Assembly (NCBI GenBank): GCA_027307335.1
Contig: DAHUXD010000046.1
Location: 1 to 60,865 of the forward strand
From: Acidobacteriota bacterium
GTDB lineage: Bacteria; Acidobacteriota; Thermoanaerobaculia; UBA5066; Gp7-AA6
DNA length: 60,865 nt
Direction of reading: 5' to 3'
Below the pieces are notes generated by a model. The model had not been told where the DNA came from. It made no database searches and was given only the letters and a program-made list of their open reading frames with translations. This document shows, piece by piece, positions 43,660 to 52,557 of the stretch. How positions within the stretch are numbered: position 1 is the first letter of the stretch; each line of letters begins with the position of its first letter. The translations under genes and the position numbers were made by a program.

Positions 43660-44682
43660 ATGCGCGACGTTCTCGACGACATCGAGCGGTGGCGCTCGGA
43701 AGGGAAACGCGTTGCGCTCGCGACGGTGGTCGCGACGTGGGGGTCCGCGCCGCGGGCCGTCGGCGGGAAGATGGCCGTCGCCGAGGGGCGCAAGATCGCC
43801 GGGTCCGTATCCGGTGGGTGCGTTGAGAACGCGGTCGCGGAGGCAGCGGGTGAGGTGCTGAAGAGCGGAAAGCCGAGGCTGCTGAAGTTCGGCGTCTCCG
43901 ACGAAACCGCCTGGAGCGTCGGGCTCGCCTGCGGCGGGGCGATCGAGGTCTTCGTCGAGCCGCTCGCCGACCCGGCCTACGGTCTCGTGCGCGACGCGCT
44001 GCGGGCCGAGCGGTCCGTGGCGATCACGACCGTGATCCACGGGCCCGCCGACCACGTCGGCCGGAAGCTCGTCCTCACCGCCGACGGGCGCGCCGCCGGC
44101 GACCTCGGCAATCCCATCGACCGGGAGACGCGCAACGCGCTGACCGACGGGCGCAGCCGGCGCGTCACGATCGGCGAGGACGAGATCTTCGTCGACGTGC
44201 TCCTCCCCTCGCCGCGACTCGTCGTCGTGGGCGGCGTGCACATCGCGGTCGCGCTGGTGAAGCTCGCGAACGCGCTCGGCTGGCGGACCGTGCTCGTCGA
44301 CCCGCGCGAGGCGTTCGGCAACCGAGCGCGTTTCCCCGACGTGAACGAGATCCTCGCCGAGTGGCCCGACGCCGCGCTCGGCCGGCTCTCGCTCAACGAG
44401 AACACCGCGGTGGCGATCCTGACCCACGATCCGAAGCTCGACGATCCGGCCGTGAGCGCCGCCCTGGCGAGCCCCGCGTTCTACGTCGGCGCGCTCGGCA
44501 GCACGCGCACGCAGGAGAAGCGGCGGAAGCGCCTCCTCGAGGCGGGCGTCTCCGAGGAGGGCCTCGCGCGCCTGCACGCGCCGATCGGGCTCGACCTCGG
44601 CGGCCGCGCGCCGGAGGAGATCGCGCTCTCCGTCATGGCGCAGATCGTGGCCGCAAGGCACGGGAAGGTCACGGCCGCCTGA
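43660..44682 (+). CDS. XdhC/CoxI family molybdenum cofactor maturation protein
   Basis: 340 residues. XdhC proteins bind and deliver sulfurated molybdenum cofactor to xanthine-dehydrogenase-family enzymes. N-terminal XdhC_CoxI domain: ATVVATWGSAPRAVGGKMAV near 20, GSVSGGCVENAV near 47. C-terminal Rossmann domain: LVVVGGVHIAVALVKLA near 188, VDPREAFGNRARFP near 212, FYVGALGSTRTQEKRR near 276, and IGLDLGGRAPEEIALSVMA at the end. It probably serves the Cox-type hydroxylase 10 kb upstream. Its 3' end overlaps the convergent DUF3175 gene by 14 bases. Confidence 0.92.
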   Translation: MRDVLDDIERWRSEGKRVALATVVATWGSAPRAVGGKMAVAEGRKIAGSVSGGCVENAVAEAAGEVLKSGKPRLLKFGVSDETAWSVGLACGGAIEVFVEPLADPAYGLVRDALRAERSVAITTVIHGPADHVGRKLVLTADGRAAGDLGNPIDRETRNALTDGRSRRVTIGEDEIFVDVLLPSPRLVVVGGVHIAVALVKLANALGWRTVLVDPREAFGNRARFPDVNEILAEWPDAALGRLSLNENTAVAILTHDPKLDDPAVSAALASPAFYVGALGSTRTQEKRRKRLLEAGVSEEGLARLHAPIGLDLGGRAPEEIALSVMAQIVAARHGKVTAA

Positions 44683-45058
44683 TCCCGCCGTCTCCGTTCC
44701 GCTTCGGCGCAAGTCCCGGCGTGGGCTTGCCGTAGAGCTTCCGCAGCTCGTCCTTCGCGCGTATCAGCCGGTCCTTCTGCGTCCGCGACAGCCCCTTGCC
44801 CGCCCGGTTGATGCAGAAGGTCAGCATCGACATTGCGGAGCCATAGGGGCTCGCCTTCCGCCGGTCGCTCCTCTCGGCGGACCGCCGGAGCGACAGCGCC
44901 ACCTCCCGCGGGCTCTTCAGCGTGAACACGCCGGGCTCGAGGTCGAGCGCGTTGCTGTGCGTCGTGACGTACTGGGTCCAGCGGCGGCCTCCCGGCTTCG
45001 ACACCGCTCGCCTCGGAGTCGATTTCGCCGCACGCCCCCGCGTCCGTGTCGCCGGCAT
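44669..45058 (-). CDS. DUF3175-type small basic protein
   Basis: 129 residues, basic N-terminus. The core matches what I recall of the DUF3175 family: WTQYVTTHSNALDLE, FTLKSPREVALSLRRSAE, KASPYGSAMSMLTFCINRAG and RAKDELRKLYGK. Function unknown; the charge suggests nucleic-acid binding. ATG at 45058 has a GGAGG site. It is divergent from the next two small genes, which belong to similar conserved small-protein families. Confidence 0.8.
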   Translation of the reverse strand: MPATRTRGRAAKSTPRRAVSKPGGRRWTQYVTTHSNALDLEPGVFTLKSPREVALSLRRSAERSDRRKASPYGSAMSMLTFCINRAGKGLSRTQKDRLIRAKDELRKLYGKPTPGLAPKRNGDGGIRRP

Positions 45059-45145
45059 GAGTGTCCTCCGCCGAGTGGGGCCGCAATCGCGATGCCGAGC
45101 GGGCGAGGCACCGGGCTTGCACCGATCGATATCGAGGAGGCTGTC

Positions 45146-45376
45146 ATGCCGAGAGGCGACAAGAGCAAATACACGGACAAGGAGAAGAGACAGGAAGAGC
45201 ATATCGAGAAGGGCTATGAGGACCGCGGTGTCGACGAGAAGGAGGCCGAGCGGCGCGCCTGGGCCACGGTGAACAAGGTCCACGGCGGCGGCGAGAGGCC
45301 GGGCGGCGGCGGATATGGCAAGGCCGAGAATCACGAGCCCATGAGGCAGGGCGGGCGCAAGAGCCATGGCGAGTGA
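45146..45376 (+). CDS. Small 'plasmid stabilisation'-labelled conserved protein
   Basis: 76 residues, hydrophilic and probably partly disordered. PRGDKSKYTDKEKRQEEHI, then GYEDRGVDEKEAERRAWATVNK, then a Gly-rich tail (GGGERPGGGGYG). Proteins with this pattern are often annotated as plasmid stabilisation proteins without evidence; no toxin partner is seen. GGAGG precedes the ATG. Overlaps the next small gene by 11 bases. Confidence 0.75.
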   Translation: MPRGDKSKYTDKEKRQEEHIEKGYEDRGVDEKEAERRAWATVNKVHGGGERPGGGGYGKAENHEPMRQGGRKSHGE

Positions 45377-45515
45377 GCGTCAGCGGGAGGCGGCCGGCCG
45401 GAACATCAAGAAGGCGGCGTCGGCCGCGCGGCGAAAGCGCACGATCGCCCACCTGCCGAAGAAGACGCGGATCGCCCTGGGCAAGAAGGGCGCGAGCGTC
45501 CGGAAGAAGAAGTAG
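45366..45515 (+). CDS. 49-residue highly basic conserved protein
   Basis: Translates as a short Lys/Arg/Ala-rich protein: RQREAAGRNIKKAASAARRK, then TIAHLPKKTRIALGKKG and a Lys-rich end. It has an ATG, a clean stop, and overlaps the upstream small gene, as expected for a coupled gene. I recall similar small proteins beside the 'plasmid stabilisation' family in other genomes. Probable nucleic-acid binder. It abuts the stop of the convergent gene at 45516. Confidence 0.65.
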   Translation: MASERQREAAGRNIKKAASAARRKRTIAHLPKKTRIALGKKGASVRKKK

Positions 45516-47219
45516 CTAGCGCGAGCCGAGCTCGATGAGCGCTCGCCGCAGGCGCGAGTGGCGCGCGAGCGCGCGCAGGTAACTCCGCTCCGACGGCGCC
45601 GACTTCGCGCGGACGACGTCGAGGACGCCGTCTTTCTCGGCGCGGGTCCAGCGCGCGAGGTCCGGCACGAGATCGAGCGCCAGCGCGAAGTCCTCGAACG
45701 CCTTCGCGTCGCGTCGTCGAATCCGTGCCGCGGAACGGCCGAGCGCCGCCGCCACGCGCCGCACCGCCCGCTCCCGGTGCCGCGGGGCGTCTCCGCCGGA
45801 CCGCTCGCTCATCGCGCGGTTGACCGCGAGCCCGATGCGGCGGACGTGGAACCGGTCCCAGTCGCCTTGCGGCGCGCCGGGCGCGTCGTAGAGGAGGTTG
45901 TGCGGGACGAGCCGCTCGAGCGTCCGCCGCGACGAGCGGTACGCCGGCTCCGCCGCGATGCGGCGTTCCTCCCGCGCCAGCAGCGCCGCGACGCCTCGGT
46001 CCGTCGGGCGGAACCCGAGCTTCCGGTAGAACCAGAACGCGCCCGAGTCGATCGCCTCCTCGTTCTCGAAGCCGAGCTGGTACGGGTCGATCGAGAACGA
46101 CGTGACGCCGAGCGCGTCGCGGTGGAGCTTCAGGACCTGCGCGTAGATCCAGGCCGACTCGCCCTCGCGGAACGTGTAGTACATGTTGAAGCCGATCTCG
46201 AGGCGGTCGAAGAAGGCGAGCCCCTCGATGTACCCGATCGGCACCGCGTTCTTGACGACGAAGCCGCCGTACGCGGCGCGCAGGGGCAGCCGCCTTTCGG
46301 GAACGACGCCGACGAGGAAGAGCTCGACGCCCCGGCCGGGCCGCGCCGAGAGGACAGTCGAGGGATCGGCGTAGGTGAACGTGTAGAACTCGCGATAGCG
46401 CGCCGCCGTCGTCTCGCGCACCATGTCGCAGACGCGCTGGCCGTCGCGGCGGGACAGCCGGCGGACCTCGAGGCCCGGCGCGGACAGGACCGCGTCGAGC
46501 GACACGTCCCTCCGCGCGAGCAGCGGCGCGTCGTGGAAGAACGGCCGGGGGCCGGGCCGGCGCATCTTCGTCCGGGAGGCGCGGCCGGCGCCAAGCTCCC
46601 ACGCGATCGGGAGTCCGAGCGAATCGAAGCGCTCGGCCCGGGCGTCGCGCGAGTCCGGAAGCCGCTCGTACCGCTCGAGGAGCCAGCCGAGGTCCGCGCG
46701 CCGCCGACCCGCCGCGGCGCCGAGCCACTCGAGGTAGGGCACGTTCGCGTCGGCGAGCGCCTCCTCCTCGAGGAGCGGCACGAACGCCGGCCAGGTCGCG
46801 CGCATCCGGTCGCCCTCTTCGGCCGCGTCCCAGTCGATCCGGACGCTCCGCGGGTGGCGGCGCGCGAGCCATAGCGCGAGGTCGAACGAGTAGTCGGTCC
46901 CGAGCGTCGTGCCGGCGACGCCCGCGGCCTCCGGCGCGTCGAAGACCGAGAGGTCCTCCTCCGCGTCCTCGAGGCGCGCGACGCGCCGCTCGAACCTGGA
47001 CAGCAGCCGCTCGGCGAGCGCGAGCACGCGCGCGTCGTGCGGATACGCGCGGAGGAAGAGGACGGCCTCGTGCAGCCGCAGGAGCCGCCCGGCGTCGGGG
47101 GCCGTCGCGCGGGACGCCTGGCGGAGCCGGCGCGCCGCGTCGCGCGCTCCCGGCCTCCGGTGGCGCGCCGCCTCGAGGCGTTCGAGGAGCGTGTCGAAGC
47201 GGCCCGGCACGGCGCGCAT
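45516..47219 (-). CDS. Large unknown protein with GNAT-like C-terminal region
   Basis: 567 residues, Arg-rich, soluble, no signal peptide. The first 250 residues are helical with an acidic patch (RLEDAEEDLSVFDAPEA). From about 260, VRRLSRRDGQRVCDMVRETT, then FYTFTYADPSTV, and later GFNMYYTFREGESAWIYAQVLKL-type sequence and GAFWFYRKLGFRP resemble acetyltransferase folds. No catalytic motif is secure, so function is open. I use the ATG at 47219, 8 bases after a TTACAT hexamer; the longer frame upstream overlaps the next gene on the other strand. Confidence 0.7.
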   Translation of the reverse strand: MRAVPGRFDTLLERLEAARHRRPGARDAARRLRQASRATAPDAGRLLRLHEAVLFLRAYPHDARVLALAERLLSRFERRVARLEDAEEDLSVFDAPEAAGVAGTTLGTDYSFDLALWLARRHPRSVRIDWDAAEEGDRMRATWPAFVPLLEEEALADANVPYLEWLGAAAGRRRADLGWLLERYERLPDSRDARAERFDSLGLPIAWELGAGRASRTKMRRPGPRPFFHDAPLLARRDVSLDAVLSAPGLEVRRLSRRDGQRVCDMVRETTAARYREFYTFTYADPSTVLSARPGRGVELFLVGVVPERRLPLRAAYGGFVVKNAVPIGYIEGLAFFDRLEIGFNMYYTFREGESAWIYAQVLKLHRDALGVTSFSIDPYQLGFENEEAIDSGAFWFYRKLGFRPTDRGVAALLAREERRIAAEPAYRSSRRTLERLVPHNLLYDAPGAPQGDWDRFHVRRIGLAVNRAMSERSGGDAPRHRERAVRRVAAALGRSAARIRRRDAKAFEDFALALDLVPDLARWTRAEKDGVLDVVRAKSAPSERSYLRALARHSRLRRALIELGSR

Positions 47220-47227
47220 GCTACTCG

Positions 47228-47233
47228 ATGTAA
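47228..47233 (-). promoter_or_regulatory. -10-like hexamer before the GNAT-like gene
   Basis: Minus-strand TTACAT, 8 bases before the ATG at 47219, again with no ribosome-binding site. Confidence 0.3.
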
Positions 47234-47256
47234 GCTTCCGCGCTCGGAGGAATTGC

Positions 47257-48135
47257 ATGCCCGTTCGACAGCCCAGGCTCCTCCTCGCTCTCGCGATCGG
47301 CCTCGTCGTCGCGGCGCGAGCCGCCGCGCAGACGCCCGCGGGGCCGCCTCCCGCCGCCGCCGCTCCGGCCGCGACTCCGGTTCCTCCGAAGCCCACGCCC
47401 GTCCCGACGCCGTCGGCCCAGGCGCTCAAGGAGGGCAAGGAGCTCTTCGCGAAATTCGTCCAGGCGCTCGGCGGCCCCGAGAAGGCCCGCAAGGTCCACG
47501 ACGTGTGGACCCGCGGCCTGGTCACGGCCAAGACGCCCGAGGGCGACATGAGCATGGACGTGCAGACCTCGATGGTCTTCCCCGACCGGATCTCGCAGCA
47601 GGTCGATGCGCCGTTCGGCCGCATGGCCATGGTCGCGACGCCCTCCGGCGCCTTCATCGTGGGCCCGAACGCGGTGCAGGACCTTCCGCCCGGGATGAAG
47701 GAGGAGCTCCTGCGCCAGGTGCGGCGCATCCCGCTCCTGCTCGCGCAGAAGATCGACGACCCCAAACTCGTCGTCGCGGCCGCCGGAACCGAGAAGATCG
47801 GCGACGTGACCGCGCGCATCCTCGACGTGTCCTACGAGGGCGCGTCGGTCCGGTGGTATCTCGACCCAACGACCTTCCGGATCGTGCGCTCCTCCCACAC
47901 CTCCGTCGGCCCGCAGGGAGAGGCGGTCATCGTCTCGGATTACTCGGATTACAAGATCGTGGACGGCTACCCGGTCGCCTTCCACCTGGAGGTCGCGACG
48001 AACGGCCAGAAGGACCAGACGCTCGCGCTCGAGGAATGCAAGATCAATCCGGGCGTCGAGCCGAAGCTGTTCGAGAAGCCGGCGATGCCGACTCCCCCGC
48101 CGACGTCGGCGCCGACGGCCGGTCCGACGAAGTAG
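47257..48135 (+). CDS. Secreted LolA/lipoprotein-sorting-like protein of unknown function
   Basis: 292 residues. Signal peptide at 1-24 (LLLALAIGLVVAARAAA), then a Pro/Ala linker of about 30 residues and a folded domain with a LolA-like pattern: VQALGGPEKARKVHDVWTRG, YLDPTTFRIVRSSH and VSDYSDYKIVDGYPVAFHLEV, ending FEKPAMP before a Pro/Thr tail. Such domains also occur at the end of M16-type peptidase proteins. Probably periplasmic and binding a hydrophobic ligand; catalytic residues are not seen. ATG has a GGAGGA site. Confidence 0.75.
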   Translation: MPVRQPRLLLALAIGLVVAARAAAQTPAGPPPAAAAPAATPVPPKPTPVPTPSAQALKEGKELFAKFVQALGGPEKARKVHDVWTRGLVTAKTPEGDMSMDVQTSMVFPDRISQQVDAPFGRMAMVATPSGAFIVGPNAVQDLPPGMKEELLRQVRRIPLLLAQKIDDPKLVVAAAGTEKIGDVTARILDVSYEGASVRWYLDPTTFRIVRSSHTSVGPQGEAVIVSDYSDYKIVDGYPVAFHLEVATNGQKDQTLALEECKINPGVEPKLFEKPAMPTPPPTSAPTAGPTK

Positions 48136-48180
48136 CCCCCCTCTCCCCTGCCCTCTCCCCCCGTTGGGGGGAGAGGGGTT
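48136..48180. repeat. Dispersed palindromic repeat, copy 3 / terminator-like hairpin
   Basis: ccctctcccccc and ggggggagaggg around a 3-base loop at 48151-48177, preceded by ccccctctcccctg. Related to the copies at 13244-13282 and 26957-26997. It lies immediately after the LolA-like gene stop, between convergent genes, and ends in TTT, so it may also stop transcription. Confidence 0.6.
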
Positions 48181-48199
48181 TCGGCGGGGCGTCCGCGCG

Positions 48200-49411
48200 T
48201 CAGAACGGCGGGCAGGTGCTGGGGGCCGGATCGCCGTCGAAGCGCGCCTTCATCCACTGGATGGCGGCGGTCGCGGAAGTCCGCCCGGCTCGCGCATGGC
48301 CGGTCCCGGGGAACGTCTCGTACCGCACCGTCGCGCCCGACCGGCAGAGCCCCGCGACGAAGTCCGCGGTGACCGAGGCCGGCACGATCGCATCGTCCGT
48401 CCCCTGCGCGACGTACAGCGGCGCGGAGGACGGCGATCGGCCGGGACGGTTCTCGTCGAGGAGCCGGTTCCACGGGGGGCTCGTCGAGATCGACGGCGAG
48501 AGCGCGTCCGCGCCCACTCCGGCCGGGGCCGGGGCCGCGTCTCCCCCGCCTTCCGGATCCACGCACTCGCCGGGGGCCGCGGCGACGTACTGCAGGAGCT
48601 CCGGCGACGCGTAGGGCTCGAGCGATGCGCGGTAGATCCGCGACCAGGACCACAGCGAGTCCGCGACCATCACGCGGCCGAACGGCTCGTCGAGCCCGTC
48701 CTTCCAGAGTCGCGCGACATCGGTGACGGGAGAGATGGCGGCCACCCCGACGAGCGTCAGCTCGGGCGCGTACGGCCGCGCGAGCTGCCCCGCGAAGAGG
48801 GCGGCGTGCCCGCCCTGCGAGTGCCCCCAGACGGCGAACCGATTCGAGGCGCCGATCTTCGGAATCTGCCGCGCCGCGCGCACCGCGTCGAGCACCGCGC
48901 GTCCCTCCCCCTCTCCGACGAGGTACGGAACCGGGCCGGGCGTGCCGAGGCCGGGATAGTCGGTCGCGACGACGACCGCGTCGAGCACCATCAGCGTCGG
49001 CACGTGCGGGATCGCGTCGAGCGGGTCCTTGAGCATCGAGGGCGCGCAGCTCTCGCCGACGCCGGCCGTCGGATGCGCCCAGGCCACGACGTTGCGTCCG
49101 TTGGCGGGCGCCGGCAGCGTGGGCGCGACCACGAGACCCGACACCTCGACGGGCTCGCCGTTCGGGCCGGTCGAGCCGTAGAGGATCCGCCAGGCCTGAC
49201 TGCCCGGCACGCCGGTCTTGAACGGCTCGGACCGCAGGAGCCGGCCGGGACGCCGGTCCTCGACGGCCCGCGGCTCCGCCGACGACGAGGGCTTCCGCGT
49301 CGGAGCGACGAAGAAGCCGTCGCGCCTCGACGGCGGCGGGCCGCAGCGGACCGCGAAGAGCGCGAGAGCGACGAGCGCGCCGCAACGAGTGGTTCCGAGG
49401 GAGCGCCTCAC
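48200..49411 (-). CDS. Secreted alpha/beta hydrolase, secretory-lipase-like
   Basis: 403 residues from GTG. A hydrophobic N-terminus (ALVALALFAV) ending at a Cys suggests export, possibly as a lipoprotein. The nucleophile elbow is WGHSQGGHA near 200. The likely Asp is in VAQGTDDAIVP near 335 and the His in FPGTGHARAG near 370. The TDYPGLGTPG block near 162 and the overall layout fit the LIP (secretory lipase) group. Substrate unknown. I place the start at 49411 because the signal follows it directly; an in-frame ATG at 49525 would add a long hydrophilic leader. Confidence 0.83.
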   Translation of the reverse strand: MRRSLGTTRCGALVALALFAVRCGPPPSRRDGFFVAPTRKPSSSAEPRAVEDRRPGRLLRSEPFKTGVPGSQAWRILYGSTGPNGEPVEVSGLVVAPTLPAPANGRNVVAWAHPTAGVGESCAPSMLKDPLDAIPHVPTLMVLDAVVVATDYPGLGTPGPVPYLVGEGEGRAVLDAVRAARQIPKIGASNRFAVWGHSQGGHAALFAGQLARPYAPELTLVGVAAISPVTDVARLWKDGLDEPFGRVMVADSLWSWSRIYRASLEPYASPELLQYVAAAPGECVDPEGGGDAAPAPAGVGADALSPSISTSPPWNRLLDENRPGRSPSSAPLYVAQGTDDAIVPASVTADFVAGLCRSGATVRYETFPGTGHARAGRTSATAAIQWMKARFDGDPAPSTCPPF

Positions 49412-49494
49412 GCGGCGCGAGTCTAGCAGCGGCCCGCCGTGGAGACGCCCGACGCGTGGCCGGATGCCGCGCGTGCCCGCGTCGCTGGTGAAGC

Positions 49495-49500
49495 TAGAAT
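49495..49500 (+). promoter_or_regulatory. -10-like hexamer before the TPR kinase gene
   Basis: TAGAAT followed by a leader of about 45 bases with AAGGAG. A canonical -35 is not obvious. Confidence 0.35.
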
Positions 49501-49552
49501 CGGGTCCGCAAAGGAGTGCGCGCATCGCCGTTCATCTCCGGGCGGTCGTTCG

Positions 49553-52510
49553 ATGATCTGCCCGATCTGCCGTGAGCCGAATCCCGAGGGAGTCGAGACG
49601 TGCCTCTCGTGCACGCATCCCTTCGTGACGCCCAAGATCACCATCACGCCGCCGCCCCTGGAGGCGTCGGAGCTGACCTCGGTGCCGACGATGGGAAGCC
49701 CCTCCTCGTTCAAGCAGTGGGCGAGCCAGTCGCAGCGGACGGGCACGAGCACGGCCGTGCTGCCGGCCGGCCTCGAGATCGGCAAGCGATACAGGGTCAA
49801 GAGCCTCCTCGGGATGGGCGGGATGGGCGCGGTGTATCTCTGCCACGACCTCGAGCTCGACCGGGACGTCGCGCTGAAGCTCATCCGCTCCGACATCGCC
49901 GAGGACGCGGACATGCTCGAGCGGTTCAAGCGGGAGATCCAGCTCTCCTCGAAGGTGACCCACCCGAACGTGCTCCGCGTCTTCGACCTCGGCGAGAGCG
50001 ACGCCATCAAGTTCCTGACGATGCAGTTCGTCGACGGGCGCGACCTCTCGACGATCCTGAAGAAGCAGGGCAAGCTCCCGACCGAGCGCCTCGTGAAGAT
50101 CTTCCGCCAGATGGCCGAGGGCCTGAAGGCGGCCCACGACCAGGGCGTCATCCACCGCGACCTGAAGCCGCAGAACATCATGATCGACGCCCACGACCAC
50201 GTCTACGTGACCGACTTCGGCCTGGCGAAGTCCGCCGGCCAGTCGGGGATGACGCAGACGGGCGCTGTCATCGGCACGCCGTTCTACATGTCTCCCGAGC
50301 AGGTCCGCGGCGAGGCCGTGACCCCGCAGTCCGACATCTTCGCGCTCGGCGTCATCCTCTACCAGATGGCCGCCGGCGTCGTGCCGTTCACGGGGGCGAC
50401 GCCGTTCGAGGTCATGATGGCGCGCATCCAGAAGCCGGCGCGCCCGATCGCCGAGCTCAACGCGGACCTGCCCGTCTACCTTCGAAGGGTGATCGAGCGC
50501 TGCCTCGCGGTCGATCCCGCGCTCCGCTACCAGAGCGTCGCCGACATCCTCGCCGATCTCGAGACGGAGAGCTTCAAGACGAGCCTCCGCTACAGAGCCA
50601 TGACCCGGCGCTGGGTCAAGCCGACGGTCTATGGAACGATCGCCGCGGTCGTGCTCGCGGCCTCGGGGCTCTTCATCTACGAGCGAGGCCGCTCGGCCAA
50701 GCGCACGACGCAGAAGACCCAGTCGGTGCTCGTGGCAGACTTCACGAATCGCACCGGAGACCCCGTCTTCGACGGCACGCTCGAACCGGCCTTCACGGTC
50801 GCGCTCGAGGGCGCGTCGTTCGTGAGCTCCTACAGCCGCTCGAACGCCAGGAAGGTCGCCGCCCAGCTCCAGCCGGGCGCCACGACCCTCGACGCCAACC
50901 TCGCGAGGCTCGTCGCCGCCCGGGAGGGCGTCAACGTCGTGACGTCCGGCTCCGTGGACAAGAGCGGCGACGGCTACGAGGTCTCGGTCCAGGCGGTCGA
51001 CGCCGTGACCGGCAAGACCATCGCGGCCGACTCCGAGAAGGCCTCCGGCAAGGACCGCGTCCTCGCGTCCGTCGCCCGGCTCGCCGCGAAAGTCCGCCGC
51101 GGTCTCGGCGACGCGACGCCTGAGTCCGCGCAGCTGGCCGCCGCCGAGACGTACACCGCCGGGTCGATCGAGGCCGCGCACGAGTACGCGCTCGCGCAGA
51201 ACCTGCAGTGGGAGGGCAACTGGGACGAGGCGATTCGCCACTACCGCAAGGCGCTCGACCTCGACCCGAACCTGGGGCGCGCGTACGCGGGCCTCGCCGC
51301 CGTCGAGAGCAATCGCGGCCGGCGCGCCGAGGCCGAGAAGTACTACAAGGACGCGCTCTCGCGGATCGACCGGATGAGCGAACGCGAGAAGTACCGGACG
51401 CGCGGCGGCTACTACCTCCTCGTGCGCAATCCCGACAACGCGGTCGAGGAGTTCCAGGCGCTCGTCCAGCAGTACCCCGCGGACACCGCCGGCATCGCGA
51501 ACCTCGCCGCGGCGTACTTCTACAAGCGCGACATGCCGCGCGCCCTGAAGGAGGCGCGCCGGGCGATCGAGATCTACCCGAAGAACGTGCCCCAGCGGAA
51601 CAACCTGGGACTCGACGCGATGTACGCCGGCGACTTCGAGACCGCGATCCGCGAGCAGGACGAGGTGCTGAAGCTCAACCCGAAGTTCGCGCTCGCGTAC
51701 GTCGGCAAGGCGCTCTCGCAGCTCGCGCTCGGCCACCCGGACCAGGCCGCGGCGACGTACGGAAAGGGGGCGGAGGCGGACGCGCGCGGCGCCTCGGTCG
51801 CGGCGCTCGGCCTCGCGGACATCGCGCTCTACCAGGGACGCCCCGCCGACGCGGTGCCGATCCTCGAGAAGGGCATCGAGGCCGACCTCGCCGCTCAGAA
51901 CGCCGACCCGGCGGCCGAGAAGCGGATCGCGCTCGCCGAGGCGAAGCTCGCGCTGCACGACGCGCCGGGAGCCGTGGCGGAGGTCGACAAGGCGATCGCG
52001 TCGGCGAAGGGCGAGAACGTCCTCTACCCCGCCGCCCGCATCCTGATCGCGACGAACCGCGAGGCGAGGGCGCTCTCGCTGGCCGACGAGCTCGCGTCGC
52101 GGCTCGAGCCGGACCCGCAGGCGTACGCCGAGCTGATCCGCGGCGAGGCGGAGCTCGCCCGCGGCAAGTCGGCGGAGGCGATCCGGCACTTCCAGGCGGC
52201 GAAGAAGATCGCCGACACGTGGGCCGGCCGCTTCGCGCTCGGGCGGGCCTACGTCGCGGCCGGCGCCTTCGCGGAGGCCGACGCCGAGCTCGAGGCCTGC
52301 GTCAAGCGGCGCGGCGAGGCGACGGCCGTCTTCCTCGAGGAGTCGCCGAGCTACCGCGTGTTCCCACCCGTCGAGTACTACCTTGGCCGCGCCAAGGAAG
52401 GGCTGAAGAGTCCCGCGGCCGCCGACGCCTACAAGAGCTTCCTCGCGGTGAAGACCGGACCCGGCGACGAGCTCGTCGCCGACGCCCGCAAGCGGCTCGG
52501 CGGGAAATAG
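49553..52510 (+). CDS. Membrane Ser/Thr protein kinase with zinc ribbon and TPR repeats
   Basis: 985 residues. An N-terminal zinc ribbon (CPIC..CLSC, residues 3-22) precedes a Hanks-type kinase (about 75-345): LLGMGGMGAVYL, VALKLIRSD, VIHRDLKPQNIM, VTDFGLAKS and GTPFYMSPEQV are all canonical. One membrane helix at about 362-382 (YGTIAAVVLAASGLFIYE) is followed by a FlgO-like stretch (VLVADFTNRTGDPVFDGTL) and about ten TPR-like repeats to the C-terminus (for example WDEAIRHYRKALDLDPNLGR). The ATG at 49553 lies after a plausible ribosome site. Targets are unknown; the FHA-cyclase at 504-2117 is a candidate acceptor. Confidence 0.95.
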   Translation: MICPICREPNPEGVETCLSCTHPFVTPKITITPPPLEASELTSVPTMGSPSSFKQWASQSQRTGTSTAVLPAGLEIGKRYRVKSLLGMGGMGAVYLCHDLELDRDVALKLIRSDIAEDADMLERFKREIQLSSKVTHPNVLRVFDLGESDAIKFLTMQFVDGRDLSTILKKQGKLPTERLVKIFRQMAEGLKAAHDQGVIHRDLKPQNIMIDAHDHVYVTDFGLAKSAGQSGMTQTGAVIGTPFYMSPEQVRGEAVTPQSDIFALGVILYQMAAGVVPFTGATPFEVMMARIQKPARPIAELNADLPVYLRRVIERCLAVDPALRYQSVADILADLETESFKTSLRYRAMTRRWVKPTVYGTIAAVVLAASGLFIYERGRSAKRTTQKTQSVLVADFTNRTGDPVFDGTLEPAFTVALEGASFVSSYSRSNARKVAAQLQPGATTLDANLARLVAAREGVNVVTSGSVDKSGDGYEVSVQAVDAVTGKTIAADSEKASGKDRVLASVARLAAKVRRGLGDATPESAQLAAAETYTAGSIEAAHEYALAQNLQWEGNWDEAIRHYRKALDLDPNLGRAYAGLAAVESNRGRRAEAEKYYKDALSRIDRMSEREKYRTRGGYYLLVRNPDNAVEEFQALVQQYPADTAGIANLAAAYFYKRDMPRALKEARRAIEIYPKNVPQRNNLGLDAMYAGDFETAIREQDEVLKLNPKFALAYVGKALSQLALGHPDQAAATYGKGAEADARGASVAALGLADIALYQGRPADAVPILEKGIEADLAAQNADPAAEKRIALAEAKLALHDAPGAVAEVDKAIASAKGENVLYPAARILIATNREARALSLADELASRLEPDPQAYAELIRGEAELARGKSAEAIRHFQAAKKIADTWAGRFALGRAYVAAGAFAEADAELEACVKRRGEATAVFLEESPSYRVFPPVEYYLGRAKEGLKSPAAADAYKSFLAVKTGPGDELVADARKRLGGK

Positions 52511-52512
52511 AA

Positions 52513-52538
52513 AAGGGCGGCGCCCGCGCGCCGCCCTT
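52513..52538. terminator. Bidirectional terminator between kinase and secreted protein genes
   Basis: 11-base stem aagggcggcgc / gcgccgccctt with a 4-base loop and A/T-rich flank on each side, placed 3 bases after the kinase stop and 20 bases before the convergent gene's end. Confidence 0.7.
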
Positions 52539-52557
52539 CATCGCGTGCCCTTCGGTT

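Noticed and set aside
45146-45515. Toxin-antitoxin pair formed by the two small overlapping genes
   Set aside because: Neither product resembles a known toxin or antitoxin; the 'plasmid stabilisation' label for the first family is only a database habit.
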